Source: Microbotryum silenes-acaulis (Eukaryota; Basidiomycota; Microbotryomycetes; Microbotryales; Microbotryaceae). Taken from it: a DNA stretch of 64,000 nt. The stretch is taken from NCBI GenBank assembly GCA_003665825.1, contig QPFY01000001.1:2349001-2413000 (forward strand), in the 5' to 3' direction. Position 1 is the stretch's first letter. Each line of letters opens with the position of its first letter. The notes beneath the pieces were generated by a model. The model did not search any database, was not told the DNA's origin, and worked only from the letters and a program-made list of their open reading frames with translations. Both the position numbers and the translations under genes were made by a program. Positions 21,218 through 32,900 of this stretch are shown here, in pieces.

Positions 21218-24200
21218 ATGACCACTCCTCTCATGGTCACAGGGGGAACAACCCCTATTGTCCTCGTCAAACCACGCGATGTTGACCCATCATGCCATCT
21301 GCGAAACGCTGGGGGCTGGTCGCAATGGATCGACGACGTGCGAGGCGCCCTTGGCGGCGACTACTGGAATTGCACCCTCGCGACGCCCGTCCAATCACCC
21401 AACACGCGCACGGACCTCGATCACGCCAATTTCCAAGCGGTCGCGCTGCTGATGCGTTCTGTCTCACCGGACATCCGAAAACACATAAAGGATGGTTACG
21501 ACCACACTCCTGCGGAAGTCTTGCAGATGATCAAGAAGGCGGTCGGTACCGGCACGGTGGCTGACATCCTCATCCGTCTCCAAGCGTTGCTCGATGTGGG
21601 ACCCCCTCCCACCGGCATGGACGCCTTCGCAAAGTACCAAGCAACGACCATCGAGCTATTTAACACGCTCTCGGGACACGGGCTTACTTTCGAGCAGATT
21701 GTGTCGTTCCGCCTTGTCCACTTCGGCAAGGACATGTATCGTGAATACTACACGCAGACACTTAGGCAAGGATTGGATAAGCTACCGAGCCCGACGGAGG
21801 TCCTCCAGTTGCTCCACACGCAGGCGGATCAGACGCCAGCTCCCAAACCCGTCGCCATGGTGGCAAGCCCGATTGCGACAGCGGACAAGTCTACCGCGCC
21901 TCCTTTCTCCCCGTGCCACCACTGCGGAGGTCCGCACTGGAATCGCAAGTGCCCGGACAACAAGGCTGGGTCCAAGGGGAAGAAGACGAAGGCTCCTTCA
22001 GCGCCTTCCGCCTCGCTCGTCACTGCGCCTGATATCTCGACGCTGGTTGACGGTCCTGTGCTTGGCTACCTCACAGCCGCGATGTCCACCTTGGCCAAGC
22101 CCTCCATCATCCTGGACAGCGGGGCGACGCACCACATCATCAACAATCGCGCATGTTTCACCTCCTTTCGCAAGTGCAAGCCAGCTCCGCTCGAAGGCAT
22201 CACTGGTGAAGTTGTCAACTCCATCAAAGGCGTCGGCTCCGCCATCGTTCGTTCCTTTGATGGCAGCATTGGCCAACTCAACGACGCCTTGTTCGTGCCC
22301 ACCGCTCCGGTCAACCTGTTCTCCGCCAGTCGTGCCGACATCCGTCTGACTAGGGCCAAGGCAACGGTCTCCATCGCCGACACGGTGTGTCACACTGGCG
22401 AGCTCAAGAACGGACTTTACCACATGCAGGCCTCGCTCGTCGACGTCGCTGCTCTCGTTCATCAAGCGGGTGCGTTCCCGCGCGCGCTCGTGGCCGTTCC
22501 CATGTCGGTCTTGCACGGACGCTTCGCTCACCTCCACCCACGCGCCCTCCGACAGTTGATTTCGACTGAAGCCGTGTCGGGAGTCAGCATGGAGGTAGAT
22601 TCGAGCGAAGATTTGAAATGTGACACTTGCCAAGCTGGCAAAATTACGCATCACCCGTTCCCTGCCGTCGCATCGAATCGCTCTGCTCAGCCGCTCGAAC
22701 GAGTCCACATGGACCTCCTCGCGTTCGACGGTGCCGTGTCATTAGGGGGTGCGAGATACGCTCTCGTCATTGTGGACGACCATTCTCGGTATTTGTGGGC
22801 GATTCCAATGTCACACAAGTCCGACACCTTTGCGGCCTTCAAATCCTGGCTCGCGAAGGTGGAACGCTCCACGTCGCGCAAAGTCCTTGCTGTCCGCTCG
22901 GATAACGGGGGCGAATTCATGTCGAACAAGTTCTCCAGATTCTTGGAAGAGCAAGGCATTACTCGTCAGCTCTCTATCCCTGACACGCCTCAACAGAATG
23001 GAGTTGCCGAACGTGCGAATCGTTCGATCACCGAGGGTGTCCGCTCAATGCTCCACCAGTCGGGCCTACCTCACGCTTTGTGGGCCGAGGCATTGGCAAT
23101 GTACGTCTACGTCAAAAATCGCTCGCCGCACTCTGCAAACTCGGGAACCACGCCTCACACACGTTGGTACGGTTCCAAACCTTCAGCTGGCCATCTACGC
23201 GTGTTCGGCTGTCGAGCGTGGAAGGCCGCTACCACCGAGCCGCGCAGCAAGCTCGATCCGCGAGGCATCCCACTAGTCTTCGTCGGCTACGACCTCGAGT
23301 CCAAGGGGTACAGACTGCTGGACCCCAACACGAGACAGGTCTTCAAGTCCCGCAGCGTCACATTCTTTGAGGACGACTTCCCTGCTCGAGCAACGGGTAT
23401 CCGAGCATCCCCGCTTCCGGCCGCGGGGGACGACGACAGCGGGGTTGTCATTGTTCCCCCCGAGCACGTTGACCCACCGGCTGCCTTGCGTTTCGACGCC
23501 CCTGGCCTGGCCTGGCAGCCACCCGCAGGCCCACGTGCGCGCAATCCGCCGGCTCGGTACGGAGCCCTCGCATCCTTGCGCTCGACGCCTTCTGCCTTTG
23601 CATTCTCACTCGGCGACAAGGTTGTTGCGCTGGTTGCCAATCTCGCGGAGGCCGGCATCGATACCTTGAAGGCGGACCGTCCTCTCCGAGCCCAAAGATC
23701 CTTTCACGCTTCCCACCAGCGATCCCAGCACTTGGAAGGAAGCCATGCGCCACCCTCATGCGGAAGGTTGAAAAGCCGGTGCCATCGAGGAGTTCCGCTC
23801 GATGAAGGACGACTTCAAGGTGTTCAGCGTGGTCGACCTTGCCTCTGTTCCCAGGGCAGCCACTATCTTGCCGAGTCGCCACGTGTTTCGGACCAAACGC
23901 GATAAGGCGGGCAAAATGGTGTCATTGAAGAGCCGCATCGTAGCTCAGGGATGCGCACAGCGGGCTGGTGATTTTGACGAGACGTTTGCACCAACGGCAA
24001 AGTTCACCTCCATTTGCGCTCTCATTGCGCATGCAGCCTCCAGGGGCCACCACATCATACAAGCGGATGTGGATAAGGCCTACCTGCACGGCGTCCTGGA
24101 GGAAGAGATCTACATGCGCGTCCCCACTGGCATCGAAGGCTATGACGGCAAGTGCCTCCGCCTTCACCGTTCCATCTACGCGCTCAAGCAAGCCGGTCGA

Positions 24201-25144
24201 GTCTGGAACGACACGATCAACGCCACTCTAGCAAATCTCGGCTACCGCCGCCTCGCCTGCGATGAATGCATTTACAGGCGCGCCGACATTTTGGGTGATC
24301 ACTACATCGCGCTCTACGTAGACGACCTCCTCTTCTTTGGTCCCGACCTTGGGGAGATTGATTGAGTCCTGGATCAACTCGACACCCTTTATGGCGTAAA
24401 ACGTCTCGGCCCGGCCGAATGGATTCTAGGGGTTCAGGTCGTCCGGCATGATGATGGCAGGATCACCCTCCTGCAGCGCCAATACCTCGTCGACGCGTTG
24501 GCTCGTTTCGGCATGTCCGATTGCAATCCCTGCAAATCGCCAATGGAGGCCAACCTCCAGTTGTTGCCCGAGATCGACCCCGATGAAGCCGACAACTCGA
24601 CCTATTGTTCTATGATTGGCTCCCTCATGTACGCCGTTGTTGCCACCCGACCCGATCTTGCACACACTGTGGGGTATCTCTCTCGGTTTGTTGGCAAAGC
24701 GGGGGCAGCGCATCTCGAGGCCGTCAAACGCGTCCTTCGGTACATCAAAGGCTCGCTTGATCTGGGCATCCACTACGTGGCTAACAACGAACCCTTGCTG
24801 GGATACGAGGGGTATTCTGACTCGGACTGGGGATCCGACGTGAACACGTCAAGGTCAACGATGGGCTACTTGTTCAAACTGGCTGCCTTGACACATCGTC
24901 GCCTCTTCGTCTGCTTGGAGACAATCAAGGCGCTATTGCGCTCACCCAGAACCCGGTCTTCCATGCTCGCACCAAACACCTTCGCATGTTGGAGCACTTT
25001 GTTCGGGAGCACGTTCGAAATGGAGAGATCTCGGTCACCTACATCCCTACCCATGACATGGTGGCCGATATCTTCACCAAGCCACTGCCGCGAGCGATTT
25101 TCCAGCGTCATTGCAACGCTATTGGCCTTCGGCGAATTTCAGGC
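21218..25144 (+). pseudogene. Copia 1 gag-pol, broken
   Basis: Start MTTPLMVTGGTTP shortly after the primer site. Gag region to a zinc knuckle CHHCGGPHWNRKC (spacing CX2CX3HX4C, one residue shorter than usual). Protease LDSGATHHI. Integrase HHCC part ending CDTCQAGKITHH, then catalytic block with MDLLAFDG, SDNGGEF and the E in AERANRS. After a frameshift near 23690, RT with QADVDKAYLHG and YVDDLLF, a TGA at 24363 where an intact relative has CGA, then TRPDLAHTVGYL and the C-terminal RNase H end IPTHDMVADIFTK. The central RNase H catalytic part is deleted near 24890. Confidence 0.88.
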
Positions 25145-25160
25145 CAAGAGCAAGGGGGGG

Positions 25161-25327
25161 TGTTGAAATAAATTACTCTTGCCTTAAATCCGCACTACGC
25201 GCGTCTCCACTTTGTATTAGTCGCGCGCGCTATTCGCGTCTTTGTCTCCTCTTCTTCACTTGATTACGAACTCATTGGCTCGTCCCTGCCACCAACTCGT
25301 TCAGTACATTGCTGTTCAGTTTCAATA
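25161..25327 (+). repeat. 3' LTR of Copia 1
   Basis: Direct repeat of 21005-21171, followed at once by the second GTTAG. Confidence 0.9.
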
Positions 25328-25607
25328 GTTAGGTCACTGAACCGAGGTTACAGAGGTGGTTTACTACCACTTGATCCTGTCTATTGTTTCTGGAGCACAG
25401 TTGCACGCGGTGCTTCCACAGAAAAGCAAATTGCAGCAAAAGAGGGCCCCGTAATCTGGTGGTGTGAGAATGACGACCGATGTGAAAAGGATGCGGGGAA
25501 GGAGAGCGCATTGGAGCGGCAGAAAGAAGCTGTCACAGAACGGAGGTAAGGGCCTCTTATTGAGGCGGCATGTAAGGCGGATGGGGGACAGATTTGGCCA
25601 AGGCGAC

Positions 25608-25730
25608 CATCAGCAACTTTGCCACTCGCGCTTTAGTGCAATTTAGCGCATTTTTTGTGAAATTTAGCTCGTTTTCTATAATCTCCGGTGCACTAAATTG
25701 CACTAAGCGCGAGTGGCAAAGTTGTTGATG
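25608..25730. mobile_element. 123-bp MITE-like inverted repeat
   Basis: Left arm 25608-25650 and right arm 25689-25730 are reverse complements over about 42 nt with three or four differences; the outer 27 nt differ at one site. The spacer of about 38 nt is AT-rich. It has no coding capacity. No clear target duplication at the ends. Confidence 0.65.
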
Positions 25731-25782
25731 ACGCCGACAGCCGGGTGTAAGGCCCGTGCGCCTGGGCACTCTTAGTCTCTCC

Positions 25783-25865
25783 TCAGCGACTAACGTAGAG
25801 TGTCCAGGTGAGCCCAAGTGGATCAGGAGGCATTGTTGTAGCAGCGACTAACGTAGAGTGTCCAG
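25783..25865 (+). repeat. 24-bp direct repeat pair
   Basis: The unit beginning CAGCGACTAACG and ending GTGTCCAG occurs identically at 25783-25806 and 25842-25865, separated by 35 nt. It could be a target or terminal duplication left by a small insertion, or protein-binding sites. Confidence 0.7.
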
Positions 25866-26255
25866 TGTCAATCCTACATATTTTGGTCCTGTGATCTTAT
25901 CGTTGTCGCTCCGGTGTGCACTCCTACGGGGTGTATTACACCGGGCCCATGTTTTGGCGCGCGAATGCATGCACAACGTAAAAGCTCTAACACGAAGGTC
26001 GCCACGACGACGGGATGTCGTACGAGAGGTCAGTGACGTGCTTTTGGCATCGCGGGTCGGAGACTAGATCAAAGTGCTTGTACCAACCTCCAGTGCCAGA
26101 GTTCCAAATGTGATTTCATCCAATGTGTCCGGTGCTGGTATGATTGCTAAAGAACACTTGCTTGTGTCGTTATCGTAGGCTGATAAAGAATGTAGCATGT
26201 TCATAACGGGTCAGCTGGCCGGATTTGGGCAAGCAAGTTCGGACCGAAAGATGGC

Positions 26256-27915
26256 CTAGGACGTGGACCGAAGCTTACGTCCGATGTTGATCGACGACAG
26301 GGGCACTTCCATGGTCTGACCGCCGATAATGAAGCCGAATGTTCTTTTTTTAATCTCGTTGCACCTAACCCGGTAAAAGTTGAAGTTTTCTTTATCGACG
26401 GAGCCGCCGATGTCGTCGAAAAGTTGGTGCCCGAGCGAGGGTGGGATCATCATGAAGCTGCGCGAATTACGCGTTCGCCTTGTCAGCTCAAGCACAAATC
26501 ACCGCAACGAGGGCGACTAACCTGAAATAGGTTTGGAAAGAAACGGTCAGGTTGCTGCTGTACACAACAGGCTGCTTATCTGTCGTAAAGGCTGGGGTCT
26601 TGATTGTCCACGACGTCGATTTCGCGCCATGCGCGAGGGGAGCCCACGCTACGTGGCCCTTGTAAGCTCTAGTGTCGACCGAGCCGCCTTTATTGTTGAG
26701 AGCAACGGCAAAGAAGGGCCGGGCAATCGCGTGGGAGCTGATGAGGGTTTGCACCAAGGTCGGCTGGATCGTGTTAAAGCCCAGACCCAAGAAGCCACAA
26801 GCCTCATCCAGCAAGAGCAGGTGATCTTCCAGGCTCATTCCATTGGATGTGTTGGTGAAAACTTTGAAGAATTGGTTTGCGACCTCCAAGCCACCAAAAG
26901 TCACCGAGTCTTGATAGTAGTCGCCCCTCGCTATGCCTGTCAGGAGGGCCAAGATTAGTATTAGCGAGCGCCAGGGAGCTGTGTCGTCAGAGTTTAGGGG
27001 TGTCCTCACCATCTCCGGATGTGAAAGAGGCCCCTTTGATAGCGTGAGGCGATTTGGTCGGATTGTAGGTAGTATTGCATTTCGTGGGTGACCCTTTGGC
27101 GAAAATATCCAGTCTTTGGCGCGTGAGTCAATGCAGAAATGTATGTCAGTTTTCAGCCGTTATAGCCTAATCGGGGAACGTACCTGGGGCCATCCATGTC
27201 GAGCATGAGATTGAGGATCTTTTGGGACCCGCCGGGACCAAGCCCAACCGTTCCGCTCCAGGAGCCGTCTACATGAGGTTTCACAGGTGCTGCTCCCGTC
27301 TTTGAGGCCCTTCCCACGACCCTCGCTTTTTTCGCGTGGAACATGTCCTCCGTCTCTTGAGCTCGCTTCAAGACATTCAAGTGAGCAGTTTGGTCTCTAG
27401 TGGCGCCCACGGCTTGAGCTTGGCAACGTTGATGATGTTGCTTGACGGCGCGCTTGACGAGTCTACGGAGATGGACACGAAATTGAAGAGGTGGTATTGT
27501 GGGGCATCAGTAAGTTGCATCTTTATAGTCTAGACTAGATCGACTTGGAGGGGAACGGGAAAGCAGAGGGTGCGGCCTGACCGGAATCGAGCGCTCGAGC
27601 CTCGAACTAGTGCTGCGCACGCGAGGAGACCAATTTTAGGGCACCCCCAGGCCGTGGGTCTCATTCGCCGAGTTGAGGGGTTTGAAACATGAGGATGGGA
27701 GAAGCTCGGATCTCAGATGACTGAGACATAGCTCGATGCAGTACTCACTCCACGTTCACAATTCCATCATGGCGGAGCAAGTCACTGCGCTGCGGAGTCC
27801 TGACTTCGAGCTTGAACGAGCGCGGCTGGTGGTGGCAAGGGGCCGCATCGTGGTGGGCTTGCGTAAGTTGGCCCAACAGGGGGAGGAGCGCGAACAAGGC
27901 CGAGGGGACTCGCAT
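26256..27915 (-). CDS. Pepsin-fold (A1-like) protein with lost catalytic motifs, 395 aa
   Basis: Minus-strand exons 27915-27749, 27462-27184, 27113-27010, 26936-26522 and 26478-26256 close in phase (1188 nt) without a stop. An N-terminal signal peptide (MRVPSALFALLPLLGQLTQA) is followed by a basic propeptide-like region. The aspartic-protease order then follows: GTVGLGPGGSQKILNLML, CNTTYNPTKS, SFTSGDG, DSVTFGGLEVANQFF, GFLGLGF, FFAVALNNKGGSVD, GHVAWAPL, STSWTI, then FMMIPPSLGHQLFDDIGGS and FGFIIGGQTMEVPLSSI. Where A1 peptidases have DTGS the protein has DMDG, and where they have DTGTS it has RNSRS. It should be secreted and inactive as a protease. It might be a young pseudogene, but every frame and splice phase is kept. 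Confidence 0.75.
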
Positions 27916-29461
27916 TTTTGCGAGGAAACGGCGGGGCGGAGGTACACCGGGTGAAGGATGGGGGTTCAGATGGAAGGAAATGAGACGTCGGCAGCAAATG
28001 GACCGCACGTAAAAGTTGCTAGATGTGAAGCCGGAAAGAAGGAAAGGTGAGATGTGGGACCGAACGGCTCGTTCAGTCTAGGGTTGGAGATGAGAGAGAG
28101 AGAGAGTTAGAGGAAAAACCCCCGAGTTGCAAGCTTTCCCGGGGGTCGTATTTTCGGCCTTCCGAGTTCGGAATCCAAAATGGACAGGTCGACGGGGGCC
28201 CCTCCGTTAGTCGATTCAGATTCACAGCTTCGAATTGCGCTGCGATACTGGACTAGCGACCGGGTGCTGAGGTCGTTGATCACGCCATGTGGGTTCTCCA
28301 AAACTCCGAGTTCAAGCTCATTGAGATGAGTCGAGATGTGCTGTGATAACGTGTACTCCGGTAACCGCATGTCGTGGTTCAACCGCCACCGTTCAAAGCA
28401 GCTGAGCGGACAGCTCCACCGCCCGACTATACATTGGTAAGCGCGTACGCAGGAAAGACATGGGAGCTAAAACATTTCTTCAAGATCGACCCTATAAACG
28501 AACTTGAAAGCATCGATTCCGAACATAGTGCTCGAAGTCGAGGTGAAACGCGCTACGCAACGCGCGACTCGGTGCGGCTAGCAGCGATCGCAATAGGGGC
28601 GCCAGCTGCGGCCCTTTGGGTTCTACTGACCGCTATGGCATCCTCGGTCGCGAGTCGGCAGCTGGTAGTTCGAGAGACAAGTGATGCGATTATACTTCTC
28701 GTAAGAGTTGGCCTTTCTTCGAGTATTTGGTGTTTGTGGGTGTCCAGCTATACACTCTACAGCGCCACGTTGTACGAAAGAGGTCCGAACTGAGCAAGAT
28801 CCCTCTTCGAAAAAAAAGGTAAAGGGCAGAAACTGGGTTAGAAATGAAAAACTAAATTAGCTATTTGCCTGTTTTACCTTGCTGTTTATGCTACGCTTGA
28901 CCTTTTCTTTACCGGTATGGTATTAGATGGGGTTTGGGCATCCGCTAAACTCCCCTTCACTGAGCTCGCATCGCCACCTCAGGCAGATTAAGAAGTAACC
29001 AGTCTTAGTAGCGCCGCCGCGCGGCCAGAAAAACCTATGCAAATAGGCGACCTGAGCCCGGTAGCAACTCGGCGCCGGGACAGGCCCGTACACCTCTTCC
29101 CAAGTCCGTTAAGACCACTACATTGATCATGTGACGACATGAGTAGTCCCAGCAGATAATAAGAAGCAAAGATTGATTTCGAGTTGAATCAGTAACCACA
29201 CGTAATTTTTTAAATGTTTAGACTCTAAGCGCCTGAGGCCGGGGCTCATGCTCATGGGCGGGTGTCCAGTCACGTGCTTGACGCGTTGTAAGATGAGGAA
29301 CACGTCAAATTGGCACGCAAGGAATCTGTCGCGCGTGCATGCAGGCGGCCGCTGCTTCCTGCAGGACGTACTACCTGGATCGTCGCAGACTTACCCCACC
29401 CGGAGCTCGTTTCTGCTGAGCTACTACACTTGTGTTCTCGTATTCATTCCGCTCAGTCACC
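27916..29461. other. Spacer with a dispersed repeat, no firm gene
   Basis: Contains the 100-bp dispersed repeat (28975-29074). An open frame at 28374-28793 (139 codons, with two hydrophobic stretches near its C-terminus) has no family motif and no splice context; I do not call it a gene. Confidence 0.4.
28975..29074 (+). repeat. Dispersed 100-bp repeat, copy 1
   Basis: Reverse complement of 42270-42369 with about one mismatch seen. Begins CACCTCAGGCAG and ends ACTCGGCGC. Not coding; family unknown. Confidence 0.8.
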
Positions 29462-29693
29462 ATGGGCCGCCCCTCGCGACTCAAACCACGCTTTCCGCGG
29501 ATCAAGCCTTCGGACTACCTCGACCATCCCGATTGTCTGAATCAATACGCCACGATGCCACTGTGCCTTGTCACTTTCGGAGGTATGATCGTCGATAAAG
29601 GAGGGCGTGAGAGGCCGAGAAAGGCCAAGACAGATATGGATGCCACTCCCACCACATCTGCAACTTCAAACGTCGAAACGAGCACGAACCAAC

Positions 29694-29896
29694 TGTCAGA
29701 GTGTATATTGCTGTTTCATCCCACTTGTCTTCCTGATTATGATTAGTTACTAGTTGTTGATATTAGTCGCCTCGCGCAGCTCGTGCCTGCCTTGCGCGCG
29801 CTCCCTTAGCGCTTCTCTTCTTTCTCGAACTATCTTTACTATCATCTTCGGCTCTCGTACTTACGTATCTCGTGCCTCGGCTTCAGGTTCCCAAAA
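29694..29896 (+). repeat. 5' LTR of Copia 2
   Basis: Begins TGTCAGAGTG and ends TTCCCAAAA. All four differences from the 3' LTR that I saw are transitions at CpG sites. Confidence 0.9.
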
Positions 29897-29900
29897 GGTT

Positions 29901-32900
29901 ATGAGTCCACCGAACCTACCAGCGGCGGGCGACCCCGACGATCACGGTGACATGGCATCTACGCCTCCTCTACCACCATCATCAACGTCGATCCGCACCA
30001 TCGACGTCGCCTCCGCTACCTCCGTCACGCTCACCAAAGAGCAATTCGACGAGCTGATTAGGAACCAGCGCCCCGCACCCGCACAGGACGACGACGCACT
30101 CTCCATGCGTCAGCTACTCCCCCCAGTCAACCCCCCGGTCTTCCCACACGACTCGAAGCTTACGGAGGACAATTACGCTGGATTCAACGCTCGGACGAAT
30201 CGAGCGATGGTCCTCGTTGCGAAGGCGGTCGTACCGACCAAACGCTTGGCACCAGGCAAGAAGGGAAAATGGGATCGTTCTGGTCCTGCCCCGAGCAACT
30301 GCCCAGCTTGTGGTCAAGGCAAACACTGGCTCGACAAGTGTCCGGAATCGCGCAAGCGAGCCAAGTACCTCGAGCTCAAGAATGGGATGAAGGAACTCCA
30401 AGGCTCATCATCGCCTGCGTCCACGTTCGTGGCCACCGAGGAAGCATCCAAGGATCAACACCTGTCCGTCTTTTCTTCTGCTACATTTATCAACATCGGA
30501 CCACCGGCGGAAATCCTTCTGCTAGACTCGGCGTCGGTGTGCCACGTCGTCAACGATGCGTCCTTCTTTGACGGCCCCCTTTCGCCTACCCCGCAAGTCC
30601 TGCAAGGTCTAGGGGGAACGGTGAAGGCCTCGGGAATCGGCTCGGTCAAGCTCGTCTCCGATAATGGTACCAAGTTCACCCTCAACGACGTGATCTACAC
30701 CCCCGAGAGCCCTGCCAACCTCATCTCGGTCCGGGCCTTCGACCGCAAAGGCGTTCGCATCACCTTCGAACACGGAGAAGTCGAGCTCCGCACGCCGCAA
30801 GGGTGCATCGCCACAGCATCAGCCATCGCGTCCAGCGTTTACAAACTCAACGCTTCGGTCCAAGCTGCCAGCAAAGGTGCGCTACACACGCTCGTCGCCA
30901 CCAAGTCCAATAGGCTACCTCTACTTACCCTTCACCGGCGCTATGGCCACGCCTCTGTCCAGACACTTAAAAAACTGGCGGCCTCTGGCCAGGTGGAGGG
31001 TTTGGATTGGCCCTATAGTGACTTCGAGTGTGAAGACTTCACCTGCAACGCGTGCCTTGCCTCCAAAGTGCATCGTTTGCCTTTCCCCTCTTCGTCGTCG
31101 CATGCCGCGGAACCGCTTGCATTGGTGCACTCGGATGTCTTATCTTTCCCTGAGGAGTCCTTCGGCCATAAGCGGTACCTCGTCACGTTCATCGACGACT
31201 TCTCGAGGAAGACTTGGGTTTACCCCATCGGGCACAAAAGCGAGGTCCTTCCGACATTCAAGGATTGGCTTCTGGAGATCGAAAACGCCACGGGTCGCAA
31301 GGTCAAAACGCTTCGCTCGGACAACGGGGGCGAGTATGTCTCTACCGCCTTCAACGGCTATTGCGTGGCTCGCGGAATTCGTCGTGAATTGACCACACCG
31401 TACACGCCCGAGCAAAACGGTCGAGCCGAGCGAGTCAACCGGTCGATCGTGGAGGGCACCCTGGCTCTTCTGTCTCACTTGGGACTCCCACGATCATGCT
31501 GGGACAAGGCTGCCATGTGTTACATCCACGTCAAGAACCTATCGCCTCACGCGGCTCTCGGTGGAGGCATCCCAAACAGTCGTTGGTCGGGCGCCACACC
31601 AGGCGTGGAGGGTCTTCGGGCATTCGGTTGTTGCGCCTGGGCCACCGTGCCGGCTCACCGACGGGACAAACTTGACCCAAAAGGGATCGCTCGGGTCTTC
31701 GTGGGTTACGATCGACACACGAAAGCCTGGTGTCTTCTTGACCCCTCCTCGATGTGTGTGAGTCTGAGCCGAAATGTGACGTTCGTTGAAACCGAGTTCC
31801 CCTTCACGACCGCACCAACCCGCGTGACGCAGCCACGCATCCCGGGTTACTGCCCCCAGCCGCCACCTGTCGAAGCTCCAGCACCGTCGTCGGCTCCAAC
31901 GTTTGTTGACCCTTCCCCGCGGCCACCTTCCCCAACGCCCGACGAAACACCCGCGTCGCCGGTTTTGACCAACTCGGCCGACAAAGACGACACCTTGTCG
32001 ACCACGAGCGCTACGACGGAGCCAGCCGTGAACTTGCCGCAGCCACCTCCGGATCCAGCTCCACTCGCCAAAGTCAAGTCAACTTGGGAGTACGGCGACG
32101 TCGCCAAGGTTGGTCCCGATCCGGGGAAGTACGGTGAAGTCGACACTCGAAACATCATAGTTGGCCCCCGGACATGCCGCCAGCTCGTTCCCACCATGAT
32201 CACGCGGGAACAGCTCATCGACGGCCCCGACGGACCCACCGCCTCCTTCAAGAGCCTGCTCCTTGCCTTCGCATCCACCAAAGCCAGCTTCGCAGATCAC
32301 GACTTGTCAGTTGTTCGCGATCCGGCCAATTGGGGCGACGTCATCCGATCGGGACAAGAGGACATTTGGGGCGCACCGGCACAGGATGAATTCGATTCGC
32401 TTCTTAACGATTACGAGGTCTTCGAGATCATCGAATCCGGTGAGCTCCCCGCGGGTGAGATCCTCCTGCGATCGGGCTGGGTGTTCCAGACTAAACGTAA
32501 CCAGCATGGCGACATCACCGATTACAAGGCGCGTCTCGTCGCTCACGGATGTGCCCAACGTCCTGGCCTTGACTTCGAGAAGAACTACGCCCCAGTTGTC
32601 AAATTCACGTCCATTCGAGCCCTAATCGCGGCCAACGGCTATCACGTCCATCAGGCCAACGTCAACAAAGCGTACCTCCACGGCAAACTTGACAAGCCTC
32701 TGTACATGCGCGTCCCTCAGGGCATTGACCTGCCCGGCAAGATCCTCAAGCTGTCCAAATCCATCTACGGCCTTCGCCAGGCCGGCACCATCTGGAACAC
32801 TGAGATTGACTCGACTCTGCGGTCCCTCGGATACGTGCCCACCCGGTCCGACATCTGCATCTACCGCCGCGAACACGACGGGCACTCTCATTACATTGCC

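Larger units (their letters stand above)
21000..25332 (+). mobile_element. Copia LTR retrotransposon 1 (defective)
   Basis: LTRs 21005-21171 and 25161-25327 (167 bp each, about three differences) are flanked by the 5-bp target duplication GTTAG at 21000-21004 and 25328-25332. A primer-binding-like site GGTTACGAGCCCA follows the 5' LTR and a purine tract AAGGGGGGG precedes the 3' LTR. The order protease, integrase, reverse transcriptase, RNase H defines Copia/Ty1. The gag-pol frame is broken by a frameshift near 23690, TGA at about 23768, TGA at 24363, and a frame-changing deletion in the RNase H region near 24890. It cannot make a full polyprotein. Confidence 0.93.
25333..26255. other. Repeat-bearing spacer
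   Basis: Holds the MITE-like hairpin (25608-25730) and a 24-bp direct repeat (25783-25806 and 25842-25865). No gene was recognised. Confidence 0.5.

Noticed and set aside
28374..28793. 139-codon frame with hydrophobic C-terminal stretches as a membrane protein
   Set aside because: No start context, no splice signals, no homologous block recognised; could occur by chance in GC-rich DNA.
29754..29900. Extension of the Copia 2 frame upstream into the LTR
   Set aside because: It lies within the 5' LTR and lacks an ATG; translation should start at 29901 after the primer site.
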